Positions 45,001 through 57,429 of a stretch of DNA of 64,000 nt are shown here, in pieces. The notes beneath the pieces were generated by a model. That model saw only the letters and a list, made by a program, of their open reading frames with translations, was not told where the DNA came from and searched no databases. The position numbers were made by a program, and so were the translations under genes. Positions within the stretch are counted from its first letter, which is position 1. The number at the start of each line of letters is the position of its first letter. This stretch comes from Parelaphostrongylus tenuis (lineage: Eukaryota > Nematoda > Chromadorea > Rhabditida > Metastrongylidae). The stretch lies in contig JAHQIW010005186.1 in assembly GCA_019055375.1 (NCBI GenBank), positions 1-64,000 of the forward strand. The letters run 5' to 3'.

Positions 45001-45840
45001 GATAACTGAAAGACAATGAATCCATCTTTGGTCTTTTCAAATGGCAATAGGAGAAGCTGATCATTGAAGAGATCCGACTAGTCATAACGGATAGCTTATT
45101 CCATTTCCCTTTCGGGCGCTGAACTGCCCTGTTTGTCCATCAATGTGCAGTCATCTGTTGACAGAGCCGTGGAGTACTCGACAGATAGCTTATTATGTTT
45201 GAATTAGAATCCTTAGTCGGTTCAGAAAGAACTGGCCACTTGTAAATCTAACACATCATTATTTGTAACAAGTTTGTCAGTAAGAAGAGACAAAGTGAAC
45301 ATTTTGTAAGCATCTGCCCAAACTTAAGCTACCGTTCTTAGAAGCATCTCAAGGAAATATTTTGCGCACAAAACATGACAACCGGATAATGTTTGGTTTT
45401 GATAGACGAGGTACGTTCCTAGAATGACAGCTTACAATATGGAATATAAAGTGAGAAATATTGAACGCCGAATTTCGCATATCCTCGCTATGACTAATCA
45501 TTGAATTTTCTTTGTTGATCTAACCAACAATACGAGACTGCCGAATTAAAGTTTATTCGGCCAACGGTTCGACGCTTTCTGCTTTTTTCAAAGTCCATGA
45601 CTCGAGTAAATGCCTGCAATAGATCGTCCTCGTTGTGACCTTTTTCGTTTCGTACGAGTCGAATCTTTCTCGATGCAGCACCGGTCAAATGGAGAGCCTC
45701 ACGAGGCAATATTCATATATCCATGAGTCAAATCTGGCTAACTATTCTACGATTTCAAAGCTGTTCAAATACTTTTTCTTCGTTCTTTTCTTTTTTTATT
45801 TTTTTTTTTGCTTTGGTTATGGAAGTGTTTGACAAAGCTG
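45001..45840. other. Gene-free stretch
   Basis: No recognised gene. The poly-T-rich tract near 45,790-45,810 precedes the minimal hammerhead motif. Confidence 0.3.
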
Positions 45841-45860
45841 ATGCAGGTCAGTCAGACTCT

Positions 45861-45905
45861 TTTAAGCTCTGAGGAGGCCAAGATTGCCGAAACGTTAGCC
45901 ACCAA
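45861..45905 (+). ncRNA. Minimal hammerhead motif upstream of the Penelope remnant
   Basis: AAGCT-CTGAGGA (45,869-45,875), a stem II hairpin GGC...GCC, GAAA (45,889-45,892), CGTT, AGCC. Stem I pairs AGC..GCT over 3 bp. Stem III is only A-U and C-G. It lies ~500 bp 5' of the Penelope-like RT on the same strand, where a terminal repeat carrying a hammerhead would be expected. Confidence 0.5.
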
Positions 45906-46369
45906 TACGATCTCTATTGTACTACTTCCTTTGTCGCTGCATTAAACATTGAGTCGTCTCGATTTTTATCAAATGAAAACGGCCTTCATGAAAAGTGCAG
46001 CCTGTGAAAGGACAGCCATCAAATATTGAACATCATTATGAGACAACTGCAAGAATCTCTTCGATGCAAACAAGACACAATGTATGCTCAGTTGAAGAGG
46101 TGCGTGTCGAAGGAATATAACTGTGGCTAATTGTTGGAGGAACGTCTTTGGGGCGAGTCGTACGTGAGTTGATTTTGATATGTGATTCTATTAGGCCAAA
46201 TGCCAAATTAACCTCGCGCAGGAAATTCGAAAACTTATTAAATAGATCGCATAGATCAGTCTAAGATACAAGAACAACCACCGTAAACGAAAGTCCTAAA
46301 AGTCAAACCAGGTTAGATGACGTGCCAGAAACATCAAGGGTCTCCGGGTTAGGAGGATGACTCTTTCTG

Positions 46370-47830
46370 ACAATGCGAGCTCGGTACAAAAGATCGGTCC
46401 CAGTTTTTTCACCATCTCAGCACATTTCTGAGGTATCCTTGCGTAAGGTCGCATGCCGTTCGCATGAGCTTCAAGACAGACTCCTTAAAAGATTGATGAT
46501 GATGAACAAATTAAGAGTGAGCAACAACAACCAGGGGCATTATCGTTACAGCTATTCCCTCAACGGTTTTATAGACAGCAAGACCTTAACAGTGAAACAG
46601 ATATGAAATTCCGGAAACCTGTAAACGAGGTCTTTGAAATTTTCAATCACTATCGCGGTAGGAAGTTTCGCTCCAACCTCACAAAAGCTCAAAAATGTGG
46701 AATGAGGGAGCATCGGGAGTTAATGAAGTCCAAATATAAGACTTTTCGTTAGTGATTATGGTGGAGAGTTTGTGGTAATTCCTCGTGAGTTTAGATATTG
46801 ATATAACGAAAAAACATTTTAAGGATGCCACATTCTGTCGACCCTCTTCTGAAGAAGAATTTAAAAAGCAATAGCACACGTTAAATATGAGTGGGCCTGA
46901 GTACCAAAAGCGGCTGGTTTGAAATCATCTCTTATTTCTCATTTGAAAATTAACTTGCCTGCGAGTCCTCTCCTGTAGTTGCTTATAAAACCCATGTGTT
47001 ATTCAGCGCTGATGAACTTATATCTGACAATCCGTCAATATTTGAGGTCAGACTCATCATCAGCCGTGTAGACGGACCTACGGATAAATAGGATGGTTTC
47101 CTGCTCTAAGAAGACCCCAGTTGTTAAGAAACATTCCAGCCCATCTCACTAACATTCAAATGTCCTTAGACCATCTAAGGAACGTGCCTCCAAACAGCCC
47201 TTACAAAGCGGAGTCCTTCGACGTTTACGCCCATTATACGAACGTGACCAATGACTCCGCATTACAAGCCATTCGCGAGCTCCTCATTCAACACCAAGGA
47301 GCAATAAACATGTACGTCTTATCTATTCAACAGCTGATGGTTTTCTTAAAAAGTGCCTAAATTGCTCTTTCTTTTGATGGTGTGGTGCTGTTTCGCACAA
47401 AAGAGAGGGTTGGCAATGGGTCAACGACTGGCACCGGTTCCTGCTATTGCTTTCATGTCTAAAGTGGAAGCCTCCGTAATTAGGCTCAAGCCAATATTCT
47501 ACTGTAGATACATTGAGATTGCTTCGTTATCTATTCTACACAAGAGGAGATAGACAGATGTTTTGAATTGCTAAACGAACAGTCAGAGTACATAAGATTC
47601 ACCCGTGAGATACCAAAGGATGATTGGCTATACTTTCTTAACGTTCAATTAAAACTATCTGAATGCGGCTACATCACTAAGTGGTACCGAAAGCCAAGCA
47701 ACAGAAATATTTTGGTTCATTACCTCTCATCTCACCCTTTACATACAAAAAGGCACTCATGAAAAACATATTTTGTACAGCTTAATCCCAGCGATTCTAA
47801 AAGTATGCTTGGTTTCCAAAAAAGCTTCTT
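46370..47830 (+). pseudogene. Penelope-like element reverse transcriptase, decayed
   Basis: Plus-strand pieces in order: HYRGRKFRSNLTKAQKCGMR near 46,650; GGEFVVIPRE near 46,760; VRLIISRVDGPTDK near 47,050; IPAHLTNIQMSLDHLR (47,121 onward); motif A as ESFDVYAHYTNV; RGLAMGQRLAPVPAIAFMSK (47,353-47,553); CRYIEIAS where RYIDDC is expected; and EYIRFTREIPKDDWLYFLNV with WYRKPSNRNILVHYLSSHP (47,568-47,762). This order is diagnostic of Penelope-like RTs. The catalytic DD pair is lost, several frameshifts and stops occur, and no GIY-YIG domain was recognised downstream. Confidence 0.85.
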
Positions 47831-47929
47831 AGTGCGTTGTCACAGGTAAAATAATACTGCCTTTCGCTCTCAAACGCCCACTACTTGCTGGCTGGCTGTA
47901 AGGTATGCGTCGTATCAATTGGGCAGCGC

Positions 47930-48745
47930 AATTCACATATAGCCGCGTGTTAATTGCGATTTCCTGGCACTGCATTGGCTCATAAGTAATTTTAACTTCA
48001 AGTCGACCCAAAATGGCTAAGATGGCTGCATTAGGTAGGAGTTCATTGCGACCCTAGCGTTCAAGAACTTCAAGAACCCGTGTAACAAATCTTACACATA
48101 GAGTTCAATTTGATCTGTCTTCAATCATCTTATGCAAAACTATGTAAGCTTATCAGTATTAGAACGCTTATAAACTGACAAAAAGTTAGAGTTAACTTCT
48201 CACGCCTTCCCGGAGTTAACAAAAATTACTTGAAATTTGAAATTGAAAATCATTGTATGCATTACAAGACGTTCTACAAGTCCTTTTGTCCCCTCAACCC
48301 ACTGGTTTGTTGCAATACCAGAAACACGTGTAGAAATTTCAGCTTTTCCGACGTAAACCATGGCAACGGATAAAGTTATGATGCCGGTGACAGTGAACGT
48401 CCTTTTGCACGCTGCAGCAGAATTTTGCACCCTTCTCAGCAAATAAATGAAGATTACCACTATGTCAAATAACTTTTTTGAGGTTTCTTAACTACTTAGA
48501 ATTGCAAATTACTTCATCAGAAGGCCTTAGCTGCTACAAATCTGAATTATTGTTGGAGCGTTGCATTTGTTCATGTGATTGGAGAACGCAAACTTTAACA
48601 AAGGATTGGGAACATCTGTAATATCACAAAAATCACCTTGACCTGCAGGTATCGCTCCACATCCAGACGCTGTCAAGATTGTGGCTAGCAACGAAAACAA
48701 AATGAGACCGGTCCGATGTCCATTTATGCCCGCGAAAATATTCAT
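47930..48745 (-). pseudogene. Paralog of the five-exon secreted-protein gene, broken
   Basis: Exon 1 (48,745-48,637) encodes a signal peptide and GCGAIPAGQ, with donor AAG|GTGATT in phase 1. Exon 2 (48,411-48,254) has RTFTVTGIITLSVAMVYV and LVERLVMHT, but the donor GT is replaced by AT. Exon 3 (from 48,077) has lost its AG acceptor and carries TAG at 48,054-48,056 where the intact gene has Gln (RQAR). It then continues LEVKITYEPMQCQEIAI. Exons 4-5 were not found; the Penelope remnant lies beyond. Three independent lesions make it a pseudogene. Confidence 0.75.
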
Positions 48746-48789
48746 TCTTGTTTCTTAAAATCCAGTCAAATTTTATAGACTCAATATGT

Positions 48790-49030
48790 CTCATAATTAT
48801 TATTTGAGCCAACATGTTATGTGGTCTGATGATGAGCTATTGTACAGCACGATACATTGGTTTTAGCCTTGACAGTCTCGTCAGTCGAGCAGACCCTTCA
48901 TCTCTAGCCAATCCTCTCCGGGTGCTCCATTATTTAGTTCACTTATTGAAAGTTGGCGACGACAGACGGTCTCGTAACTGACATTAAGTGAAAAAATCAC
49001 TAGATCGCACGTTCCGCATGTAACGTCCTC
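48790..49030 (-). mobile_element. Ribozyme-repeat fragment, degraded core
   Basis: The plus strand shows ATAATTATTATTTGAGCCAAC at the edge. The minus strand carries CTGACGA with GACTGTCAAGGC, then TAAAAC in place of GAAAC. The body follows with GGCGACGACAGACGG near 48,955. Confidence 0.5.
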
Positions 49031-49039
49031 TTCATCAGT

Positions 49040-50000
49040 GACCCCGCCCGACACTGAACCTTACTCTAAGCTTTGATATTCTTACAGGATACACTGAATG
49101 TTTATAGCGAAATTTCAAAGACAGTCGATGAGATAGATTTATACATATTTAGTACCAGCCGTAATCCAGTACAGTATCGTGTATTATCATCATAAACAAT
49201 GCCTCTCCATCTCTGCCACAGAGCAGGGTTCAGTGTACGACGTTGGCCGCTAATGGTAAGGGAAATACCTGCAAATCGTATGTATGGCTTGGCGTAGCAA
49301 CATCAGTAAGGTTTCAAACATTCTTACAGGATATTTTTGAAAGATTTCCTTCAACACATTTGCAAAAATGACGGAAACCCACTAAAGCACTCGTCACTTG
49401 TACACAAAAAGAATGGCACTTTACGAAATGTAGAACAATGATTTTGTCTGCACATCGTGAAGAAATACAAGGAATGGAGGAGAGGAGGTTTCATAAACAT
49501 CAGCTTTCACGGAATACATGGAATTAGAAAGGTCATTTTAGAAGCCCATATTTCACCTTGCTTTAGTTGTACTCATTAGTTTGCAGCGTCCTTTTTTACT
49601 CTCTTTTCGCCGTGCCTACCAACCCTATATGGTGCAATATTGCCGTACCTTACGCCAAGACTAATTCAGTTGCTCTTCCTACAAACAAACTAAGGTAATT
49701 CTTTTTTTTTGCATTGATGGTTCATTGGTTTCATCCTCCTCAAACCGGGGAAATAAAAGTGGAATTAAATGCTGTTTATTCAAAAACAATATGGCGCACC
49801 GCATCTTTCACCATTATACTGCGCTTTGACTACTCAAATGACCGAGATATTGTCGGATACAATCGGCGATCGCTCATCAGCACTAGAGCCTTCTCACCAC
49901 TAGATATCAAAAGACTCATCCGTTAGTACAGAGTTACTACCCAGAAAACCATAGTTCGAAAGCACTGTCTTATAAAAAATTCTTTAGAGAATTTATCTTA
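49040..50000. other. Gene-free stretch
   Basis: No recognised gene or repeat. Confidence 0.3.
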
Positions 50001-50040
50001 ATTTTCTTCTTCAAGCCAAACACGAGGTATTATATAGTTT

Positions 50041-50100
50041 CTTAATCCATTCAGCAGCCGACGTTTCGGCTATTCGCCTTCTTCAGAGCCTGGAAAGGTT
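50041..50100 (-). ncRNA. Minimal hammerhead motif, left arm
   Basis: The minus strand reads GGCT-CTGAAGA-AGGCGAATAGCC-GAAAC-GTC-GGCT. The core is complete. Stem I GGCT/GGCT uses two G-U pairs, and H17 is C. Confidence 0.5.
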
Positions 50101-50240
50101 TAGTTGCCTGCAATCCAATCAGTCAAACACCTAAATTATTCCTTTAAAAAAAATTTTTTTAGAAGAGAATTCTAAGAGGAAATAAAGATTTAGATTAAAG
50201 GGTTAATAGAGGTGTTTGAATGATTGCGATTGCAATCTGA

Positions 50241-50290
50241 CCTTTCCAAGCTCTGAAGAAGGCGAACTGCCGAAACGTTAGCTGTTGAAT
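50241..50290 (+). ncRNA. Minimal hammerhead motif, right arm
   Basis: AGCT (50,249-50,252), CTGAAGA (50,253-50,259), AGGCGAACTGCC, GAAA (50,272-50,275), CGTT, AGCT. Stem I is a perfect 4-bp AGCT/AGCT, and the core is complete. Confidence 0.55.
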
Positions 50291-50339
50291 GGATAAAGAA
50301 ATCATTTAATACCTCATGTTTGGCTTGAAGAAGGAAATT

Positions 50340-51550
50340 AGGATATATTGAAGCATGTCAAAGTTAATAGACAGTCGTTCTCTTAAGGAATCACGAGTGG
50401 GAAACTGAAATTTGTTCTGGAGGCGTATACGTCTCCATGCGAATGACATTACACCTGTATTGAAGAATGTGAGTACTTTCGCCAATTTCAAGTTTCTCTA
50501 CTCATTAATGAAAAATGGAAGCATTCATTCTTTATCGAATCATCGGCCTAGTTATACGTTTCCTATGAACTGTATAGATAGCCAAACAAGCGTAAGTATT
50601 ATCAGTGGCATCTCGGAACGGCTAAACAGGAAAAATAGTCAAGCAGTTGCGTGTTGGTTCAAGCAAGCAAGCGAAAGACGAGCAGTTTCATCGCAACGAT
50701 TTCTTCTTACTCTCAGTGCAAAAATGTGATCAGTTAGGGAACTTCCGCGATTAGAAAGAAATTTTATATGAGAATGTTGTTTTCAGATCTCTCTCGAAGC
50801 AATATAATTTGATAGGGTACTCTGAGCTCTTCATAAGTGTCCATAACAGGCTCATGAAAGTCTTGAAATAAATTATCAGGTACTCACATAGTTAGCGTTG
50901 TTCTCAGCTACTTTGGTTCAATGTTTGGTTATTAGTCCTAGATGTAATGGATAACTTTAATTGTAAATTATTCTATGTGGAAACGCTTCATATTAGATGT
51001 TATACTGGCATCATTACAAAAGCGACTGATTGCGACTTGTTGCGCAATTGTACAAAATAACGCTTGGTTATAGTCATGTTTACGCAATAACTATTAGAAC
51101 AATTTTGTAGGGGCACTGCCTGAAATTCGCTCAGTACAATATCGTTCCAAAGTATAAGGTAGATACTGTAGAGAAACTGTTCGTCGCTTTACACTTTGAA
51201 CTTCGCGATCCACTTCCTAGCCATCCTTCCTGCAACCATATCGTCGCCGCAAGACCTATTATTCTCGAGCGCCGCTTTGAATTATTAGCAAGAAAAATTC
51301 TTCGCAGTGCAGCTCCACCATGAACCAAGCATAAGCAATTGTATACCACTATGTTTGCAAGAAAAACCTAAGTTGAAAAATACCAAAACTATGCAGCTTT
51401 AGTCACTTCTGGTCAATAAATTTAGTTTTCATTGTTCTGGTGTCAGAGCTTATGGAACTACTCAATACATCACTCGTTAGCAAACAGAGTAAGCAGCCTA
51501 GACATCTGCCAGCGTGATGGCCAAAGAGACAGTAATAGTATATATTAGGT
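50340..51550. other. Gene-free stretch
   Basis: No recognised gene. Frames at 50,412 and 51,131 lack supporting motifs. Confidence 0.3.
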
Positions 51551-51606
51551 TTTATTTTAACTAGGTCGCGCTCCATATGATCGAACTAAGTAGCATATGA
51601 TCTCTG

Positions 51607-51767
51607 ATTACTTGAACAACAACTGCAAGATAGCTGGGTAAATGCTGGCCCTTTGGCAGTACAGAGGAGAACAGCCCAAGTTGCATCCAAACTGAATTCG
51701 CTCCAATCCATGCGCACGAGCCAAATATTGCTGCTAGCAACACTGTGAATTTGAAGACGGTCATTGT
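51607..51767 (-). other. Candidate signal-peptide first exon
   Basis: CTTATCTTTCAG, a near-perfect worm 3' splice or trans-splice acceptor, ends at 51,768, and ATG follows at 51,764. The frame begins MTVFKFTVLLAAIFGSCAWIG, a convincing signal peptide, and contains SSVLPKGQ, reminiscent of CGVLPAGQ in exon 1 of the 39.5-kb gene. A possible donor CAA|GTAATC lies at 51,606. No downstream exon was recognised on the minus strand. It may be a further, diverged paralog fragment. Confidence 0.35.
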
Positions 51768-51789
51768 CTGAAAGATAAGCAAAATGGGT

Positions 51790-53200
51790 TAGTGAATAGA
51801 ATATGTCCTAGTGTGATTGCTATTCGCTTAACGATTCTAACCCGTCGCTTCGGTAAGGTTACTAAGTCAAGTGAGTGAGACAAGAGCTAAGAAGTAACAT
51901 TGGTATTCAAGCTTTATTATGAGAGGAGTTTATTTAAACAAAAAAGTCGGTGTGAATATACAAATGCAGTTCGCTATGGTAGGCTCGAGTGTGCAAGCAC
52001 CAAAACGTTATCGAACAATGGTTTGGCCGAGACAGTTTGAAATGACGTGTGTAGCGAGATATGTTTGAGTGAGAAACACAATTCTCTTTGTGCTGCTACA
52101 GTGCGATAGAAAAGCCGTTTTGAAAATTAGGTAGATTTTCTAATTTTTTGAGTTCTAAGTTAACGATTGCTACAGTGAACTCAGACTTCAAAACACCACA
52201 AAATAGCCTTTCCACCAGCGCTGGAATGAGAGCGGATAACGGAAATGAATTGTACAAATAATCATATATGAATGTATATACACATGAAATCAATACTGCA
52301 TTTGTAAATGTTAGGTATCTTAAAATCTAACTGAATGTGTGATAAGACACATGTAGGAACAAATAATGAGCTGTATTAAGGCCAAAAAGTAGCCGAAATC
52401 GAGAAGATACAAAGCTTTCCCACTGAACTTCGAAGTAAACAATGTCTTTTCAGGATTTTCTGCGTGAATGCATTCAAAAGCAACTGTGGAGCTGAGACTA
52501 TACCGAATCACTGGATTAATTTGCCTAATATAAGTTAATGGCTACAAAGAGAGCTGTTTGGTTGATAATGAAGAGATTTTTTACAACATAATAAAATAAC
52601 ATAGTTGGTGGAAAATGGAACAGCTCTCTGAAGTTACCAACGCTGCACCCTCTTTCTTGCTCTGATAACCGATTGCGACTCGGCGTTAGCGATAAAAGAC
52701 AATGTTTTAGCAATCGAAGGACGTTGTGCATACTTCTTGCAGCGTAATGGCTTTTCGTCTCAAATGACAAGAAGGCAACAATATTAACTTGATCTTTCTT
52801 GTTCATGTTATTCGTCAAGTTGGACAATAATGACCGTTGTTGCTGAATAAATCAATGGCGAGTAGGTAGGCTAATCTGAGGCCGTTTAAAAGAGCACCTA
52901 GTAGGAAAAACGTATGAAAAATTTAAACAAAACTTTTCACTGAACGCGCACTGTGAACAGAGACATAATTGAAAAGATTTTGACGTGAGAGTCAATATAT
53001 CTCAGCAGGAACCCAAAAAATCTGCACGAAAAACTCTTGCAGCTCTTGGGATAAATGCGAAAAAATTCAAAAAAGAGCCTCAAGAAAGAGTGTTTCGTAA
53101 CCACACGTACATTCGCACCATTCAACGCTAAATTCTTTCGACTTGAGTAAAGCTTATCCGTATGCTATGCGAACACTGCGCTTTGTCTCCACTGAATAAC
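51790..53200. other. Gene-free stretch
   Basis: No recognised gene or repeat. Confidence 0.3.
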
Positions 53201-53201
53201 T

Positions 53202-54283
53202 AGAAGACTTGAGAACAACCAAGTTGTGAGTAAGGGGTGGAGGGGTAAATCTCCGAAAAACTGACTGAACGAAAAGGCACCGTGCAACTGACAAGACTGA
53301 CGGGTCAAAACAGGCGTATTTCACTGTATAAGTGACCATAAAAGACCACATGCATGGCTCAAATATACTTATCAGGCATAATTTGTGGTTGATTTAGAAA
53401 AGTCGTTTGTTATGCTACTACTCATTTGTTTATCACGCTATTCTTGCTGTGTTACCAAAGTATGAGTCTGAGTCAATTTGACTATTCCGGACTTTAAAAA
53501 AGGCGATATCGTCGAAACGTCAGCCTTTTCATCACTATACTGAACGGTATTCTTCAATGAATTGTATTCAATAACGAAAGAAACGCTAAGTCATTTTTCT
53601 ATGCCGAGGTTAATGGATAGTCGGTGTAGAGAGATCGCCTTGCCTTTCCCGTGACAACCAACATTAAGCAAGGATAGCGAAAAATCGTCATATGCTATTG
53701 ATCCAGTACTCTGTATATTCTATCAAAATCTTATTCGTATCGAGAAACCTCATCAGCACTTTACTGTAGAAGATTTCAATTCAAGGATATGAATCGCACA
53801 TTAACAACGATACATCGTAAGAGAGTTTGAATTAGGATGCCGTCAAAAAAGTGAAAATTCTCTTGAGCCAATACTCTGATTTTTGCATTCAATTAGACCG
53901 CCGTGTTTTTACGAAAATTTCGTTGCAACAAGAATAAATGGTTTTTGCCATAGTTCCAAGAGACGAAATAAATTCACATGACGAGTCCGTTCATGGCGAC
54001 ATTATATTCAGTGCCCAGCCAAAAGTCAATTCGACGGAACACATGACATTGTAGTTTATCGATGTAACGGTCAAGCAATCGGAATACTACATGCATTCGC
54101 TATCCCTTGAAACTGTAACGTTTAGGTTACCCAAATATCCATGTTTAAACAAAGTTTCTTTCAATTTTTTTTTATTGTGCGCGACCCGACACCCATGTTG
54201 TGGTGATATCAGCACTTTGTTCCTTCGCTTCATTGTCTCCCATTTATCATCCGCGAATGTACTTGAATTTGACCTTAAGTGAA
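53202..54283 (+). repeat. 1.1-kb tandem duplication, unit 1
   Basis: It starts AGAAGACTTGAGAACAACC and ends near CGCGAATGTACTTGAATTTG. Unit 2 begins 1,102 bp later. It includes a hammerhead-like string CTGACAAGACTGACGGGTC-AAAAC and a second decayed one near 53,495 (AAAAGGCGATATCGTCGAAACG). Confidence 0.8.
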
Positions 54284-54303
54284 TTTGACACCCCATTAAG
54301 CCA

Positions 54304-55387
54304 AGAAGACTTGAGAACAACCAAGTTGTGAGTAAGGGGTGGAGGGGTAAATCTCCGAAAAACTGACTGAACGAAAAGGCACCGTGCAACTGACGAGACT
54401 GACGGGTCAAAACAGGCGTATTTCACTGTATAAGTGACCATAACAGACCACGTGCATGGCTCAAATATAATTATCAGGCACAAGTTGTGGTTGTTTTAGA
54501 AAAGTTGCTTGTTGTGCGTACTAAACATTTGTTTATCACGTTATTCTTGCTGTGTTACCCAAGTATGTATCTGAGTCAACTTGACTATTCCAGACTTTGA
54601 AAAAGGCGATACCGTGAAAACGCTAGCCTTTTCATTACTACACTGAACGATATTCTTCAATGAACTGTATTCAATAACGAAAGAAACGCTGAGTTGTTCT
54701 TCTATGCCGAGGTTAATGAATAGTCGGTGTAGAGAGATGGCTTTGTATTCCCCATGACAACAAACATCATTCAAGGATAGCCAAAAATGTCATCTGCTAT
54801 TGATCCAGGACTCTGTAATTTCTGTCAAAATCTTATTTATAACGAGGCACCTCTTGGGCATTTTACTGTAGATAGTTTCAATTCAAGGATATAAATTGCA
54901 CATTAACAACGATACATCGTAAGAAACTTGGAATTAGGATGCCGTTAAAAAAATGAAAGTATTTGTCAGCCATACCCTGATTTTTGCATTTAATTAGACC
55001 GCCGTGCTTTCGCGACAATTTCGTTGTAACAAGAATAAGTGATTTTCTGCCATAGTTCCAGGAGACGAAAGAAATGTACTTGACGGGTCGGTTCATAGCG
55101 ACATTATATTCAATGCCCAGCGCAAAAGCTGGGATCCAACGGAACACATGACATGGTAGTTCACAGATGTAACGGTGAAGCGATCGGAATTCTACATCAA
55201 TTCGCTATCACTTGAAACTATAACGCTTATGTGATCTAATTATCTATGTTTAACCAAATTTTTTTCCAATTTTATTTTTTATTGTGCACGATTCAACATC
55301 CCATGTTGTGTTGACTTTAGCACTTTGTTCGTTCGCTCCATTGTTTCCCAATTATCATCCGCGAATGTACTTAAATTTGAATACAGG
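54304..55387 (+). repeat. 1.1-kb tandem duplication, unit 2
   Basis: It repeats unit 1 in order with scattered substitutions. CTGACGA-GAC-TGACGG-GTC-AAAAC near 54,391 has a perfect stem II and an intact CTGACGA but AAAAC instead of GAAAC. Stem I GTGCAA/TTTCAC still pairs over most positions. The shared G12-to-A change implies it predates the duplication. Confidence 0.8.
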
Positions 55388-55399
55388 TTCGCTGCCACG

Positions 55400-57429
55400 T
55401 GGGAACTTTGCATTTATCATCAACATTAGTGAATAGTTACAGAGATAAGATGATTGCCCCCATATGGGATCAAACCATGCTTTCGCGTGTGTTGAACACC
55501 ATCACTACCACATTAACATCTTTCGTTAACTTCTAAAAATACTTCCCCTCATTTAATTTATAAAATGATTTACTCTGGTGACTGGGAGTGAATGGAACAT
55601 GTCACAGCCGGTTGTGAAAGAGGTTGACACATGTGGACAGGAGAGGTACCAATCTCGTGACCTGACTACTATTATTGTTTCAAAAGATTTATTGATTAGT
55701 CTCCAGACAGTTAGAAGATTGTTAGTAGAGGTCTTTGTGTTTGGCGAGAAATGCAATGGAGCCGAAACTGTGCCAGGAATGAAGTTTGTGATGCTGTTAA
55801 GCTCTTCATTTTTGTAGACGATGTAAGTTGTAGTGTGCAGATTAGGCTGTACCAAACCCGTGCATTTATCGAGCTGATCGATTGCAATTGCTAAGAAAAC
55901 GAATCTATTTCAGACCTTTTGTATAAGCAATCATTAGAGCTGCTTAGAGAGGAATAAGTGTCGGTAGCATTTCATCAATATATAAGCATAAGAAGCAAAG
56001 ACGTGAATCAAATTCAGTTTCTTTTTTCCATACTTGGTCAAACATTCTGTTGAGTTTATGCATACTAATATTGCTTGTCTTATATAGGCTTGTGTCTGAA
56101 ATGGTGCCGATGCAACTATTGTTGAATGAAGAAAGGCAGCTCTACATGATTGATAATTGATGTGATAATGTCCAATACAGAAAAAGCGATATCATTATAA
56201 TATTCACTGCACTTGATAAGCATTTGAGAGGTACACGACAACGTGCAGAGAATTCATAGTGGATGATTGTAGGATCCCATTAGAATTAGATCAATATAAA
56301 ACTGCTTGAATGGATAGACGACGAAGCCTTTGAACGTTTATGTAGCTATAATGAAAGATAGCAATCAAATTCCAAGAAATGGAGAGATGACTTTATTTCA
56401 GCAGAAGTATTAAGATTAATAAATTCAAATATGCAAGGAACCATGCCAAACTACCAGAAGAGGAAGCGAATGTATAGCAGAAAATGATGAGCGCTTGGAC
56501 ACTGTGGTGTCCATCGGTGAGGTGAAGAAGGCCTTCAAAAACCATTTTCAACGCCCCTTGATGACCTTCTCAGCAATCTTAACAACTTTTCCCATTTTGT
56601 AAACAGAGGAATAAATGAGAGCTTCATAAAATCATTTCGCTGTGCTAAAACTGACTACTGATCACCAAATCAGCAGTGTTTTTAATGCGTTAGTCAACCA
56701 CGTTGAAACTGGTTGGTCGCAAGTGTCAGTGACGCCCACGAGAATTCTGTGGTTTTTGTGCAAGTGTACATCGCTTACAAATAAATCGAAGATTAGAAAA
56801 GTGCAGCTAAAGCTGCCAAAATTGTGAATTTTTTACAGAGTTTTTGGTTTAATTCTCATACGACCACTGAGAACTTCTTGAAATAATAGTTAAGAAATTG
56901 GAATAGAGATGAGCGAAATATTCCCAATAGTAATTCCTCGGACTTTAAAAAGAAGAAAACAGTCTTCCAGAATCCACGTCATATACACTATTTGGGGCAT
57001 GGTAACTACCGAGTCAACAAAAAGGCTATCGCAAGAAGGGTTAACATGACAAAGATAAACATCGTGAAGTCAATACACTTGCTCTCATTTGTAGTCTTAA
57101 AGCATCTCTTAACATGCGATTCATGTGCCTCATGGAGGCGTTCCTAATTGAAGTTTTAGTAAATGACAAATTTGTAATACCCCTTAGAGTGAAAATGGTA
57201 TACAGAATTTATAACCTGTAATGTGTAATGTTGATACACTGAGTGGATGGGTAACACATTGATGGATGCGCACTTCATCTGCCTGTGTCGAAATTGTCGG
57301 AATATAGAGCACGCTGTGTACCAGCACTAGTCTTTGTGAAATTAGAAAATCCGATGCGCTTCCTAGCAACTGTTTACTACCAGATGAATAAAGTCGCAGT
57401 AGAAAATAAATGAGGGAAGGTACAAAAGC
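55400..57429. other. Gene-free stretch
   Basis: No recognised gene. Overlapping frames on both strands at 55,553-55,855 have protein-like composition on the minus strand (NSITNFIPGTVSAPLHFSP) but no identifiable domain or splice sites. Confidence 0.3.

Larger units (their letters stand above)
50003..50337. repeat. Long palindrome with a minimal hammerhead in each arm
   Basis: CTTCTTCAAGCCAAACACGA (50,009) and its complement TGTTTGGCTTGAAGAAGG (50,317) bound arms of ~150 bp around an A/T-rich centre near 50,165. Both arms contain the CTGAAGA...GCCGAAACGT motif pointing outward. Confidence 0.75.
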
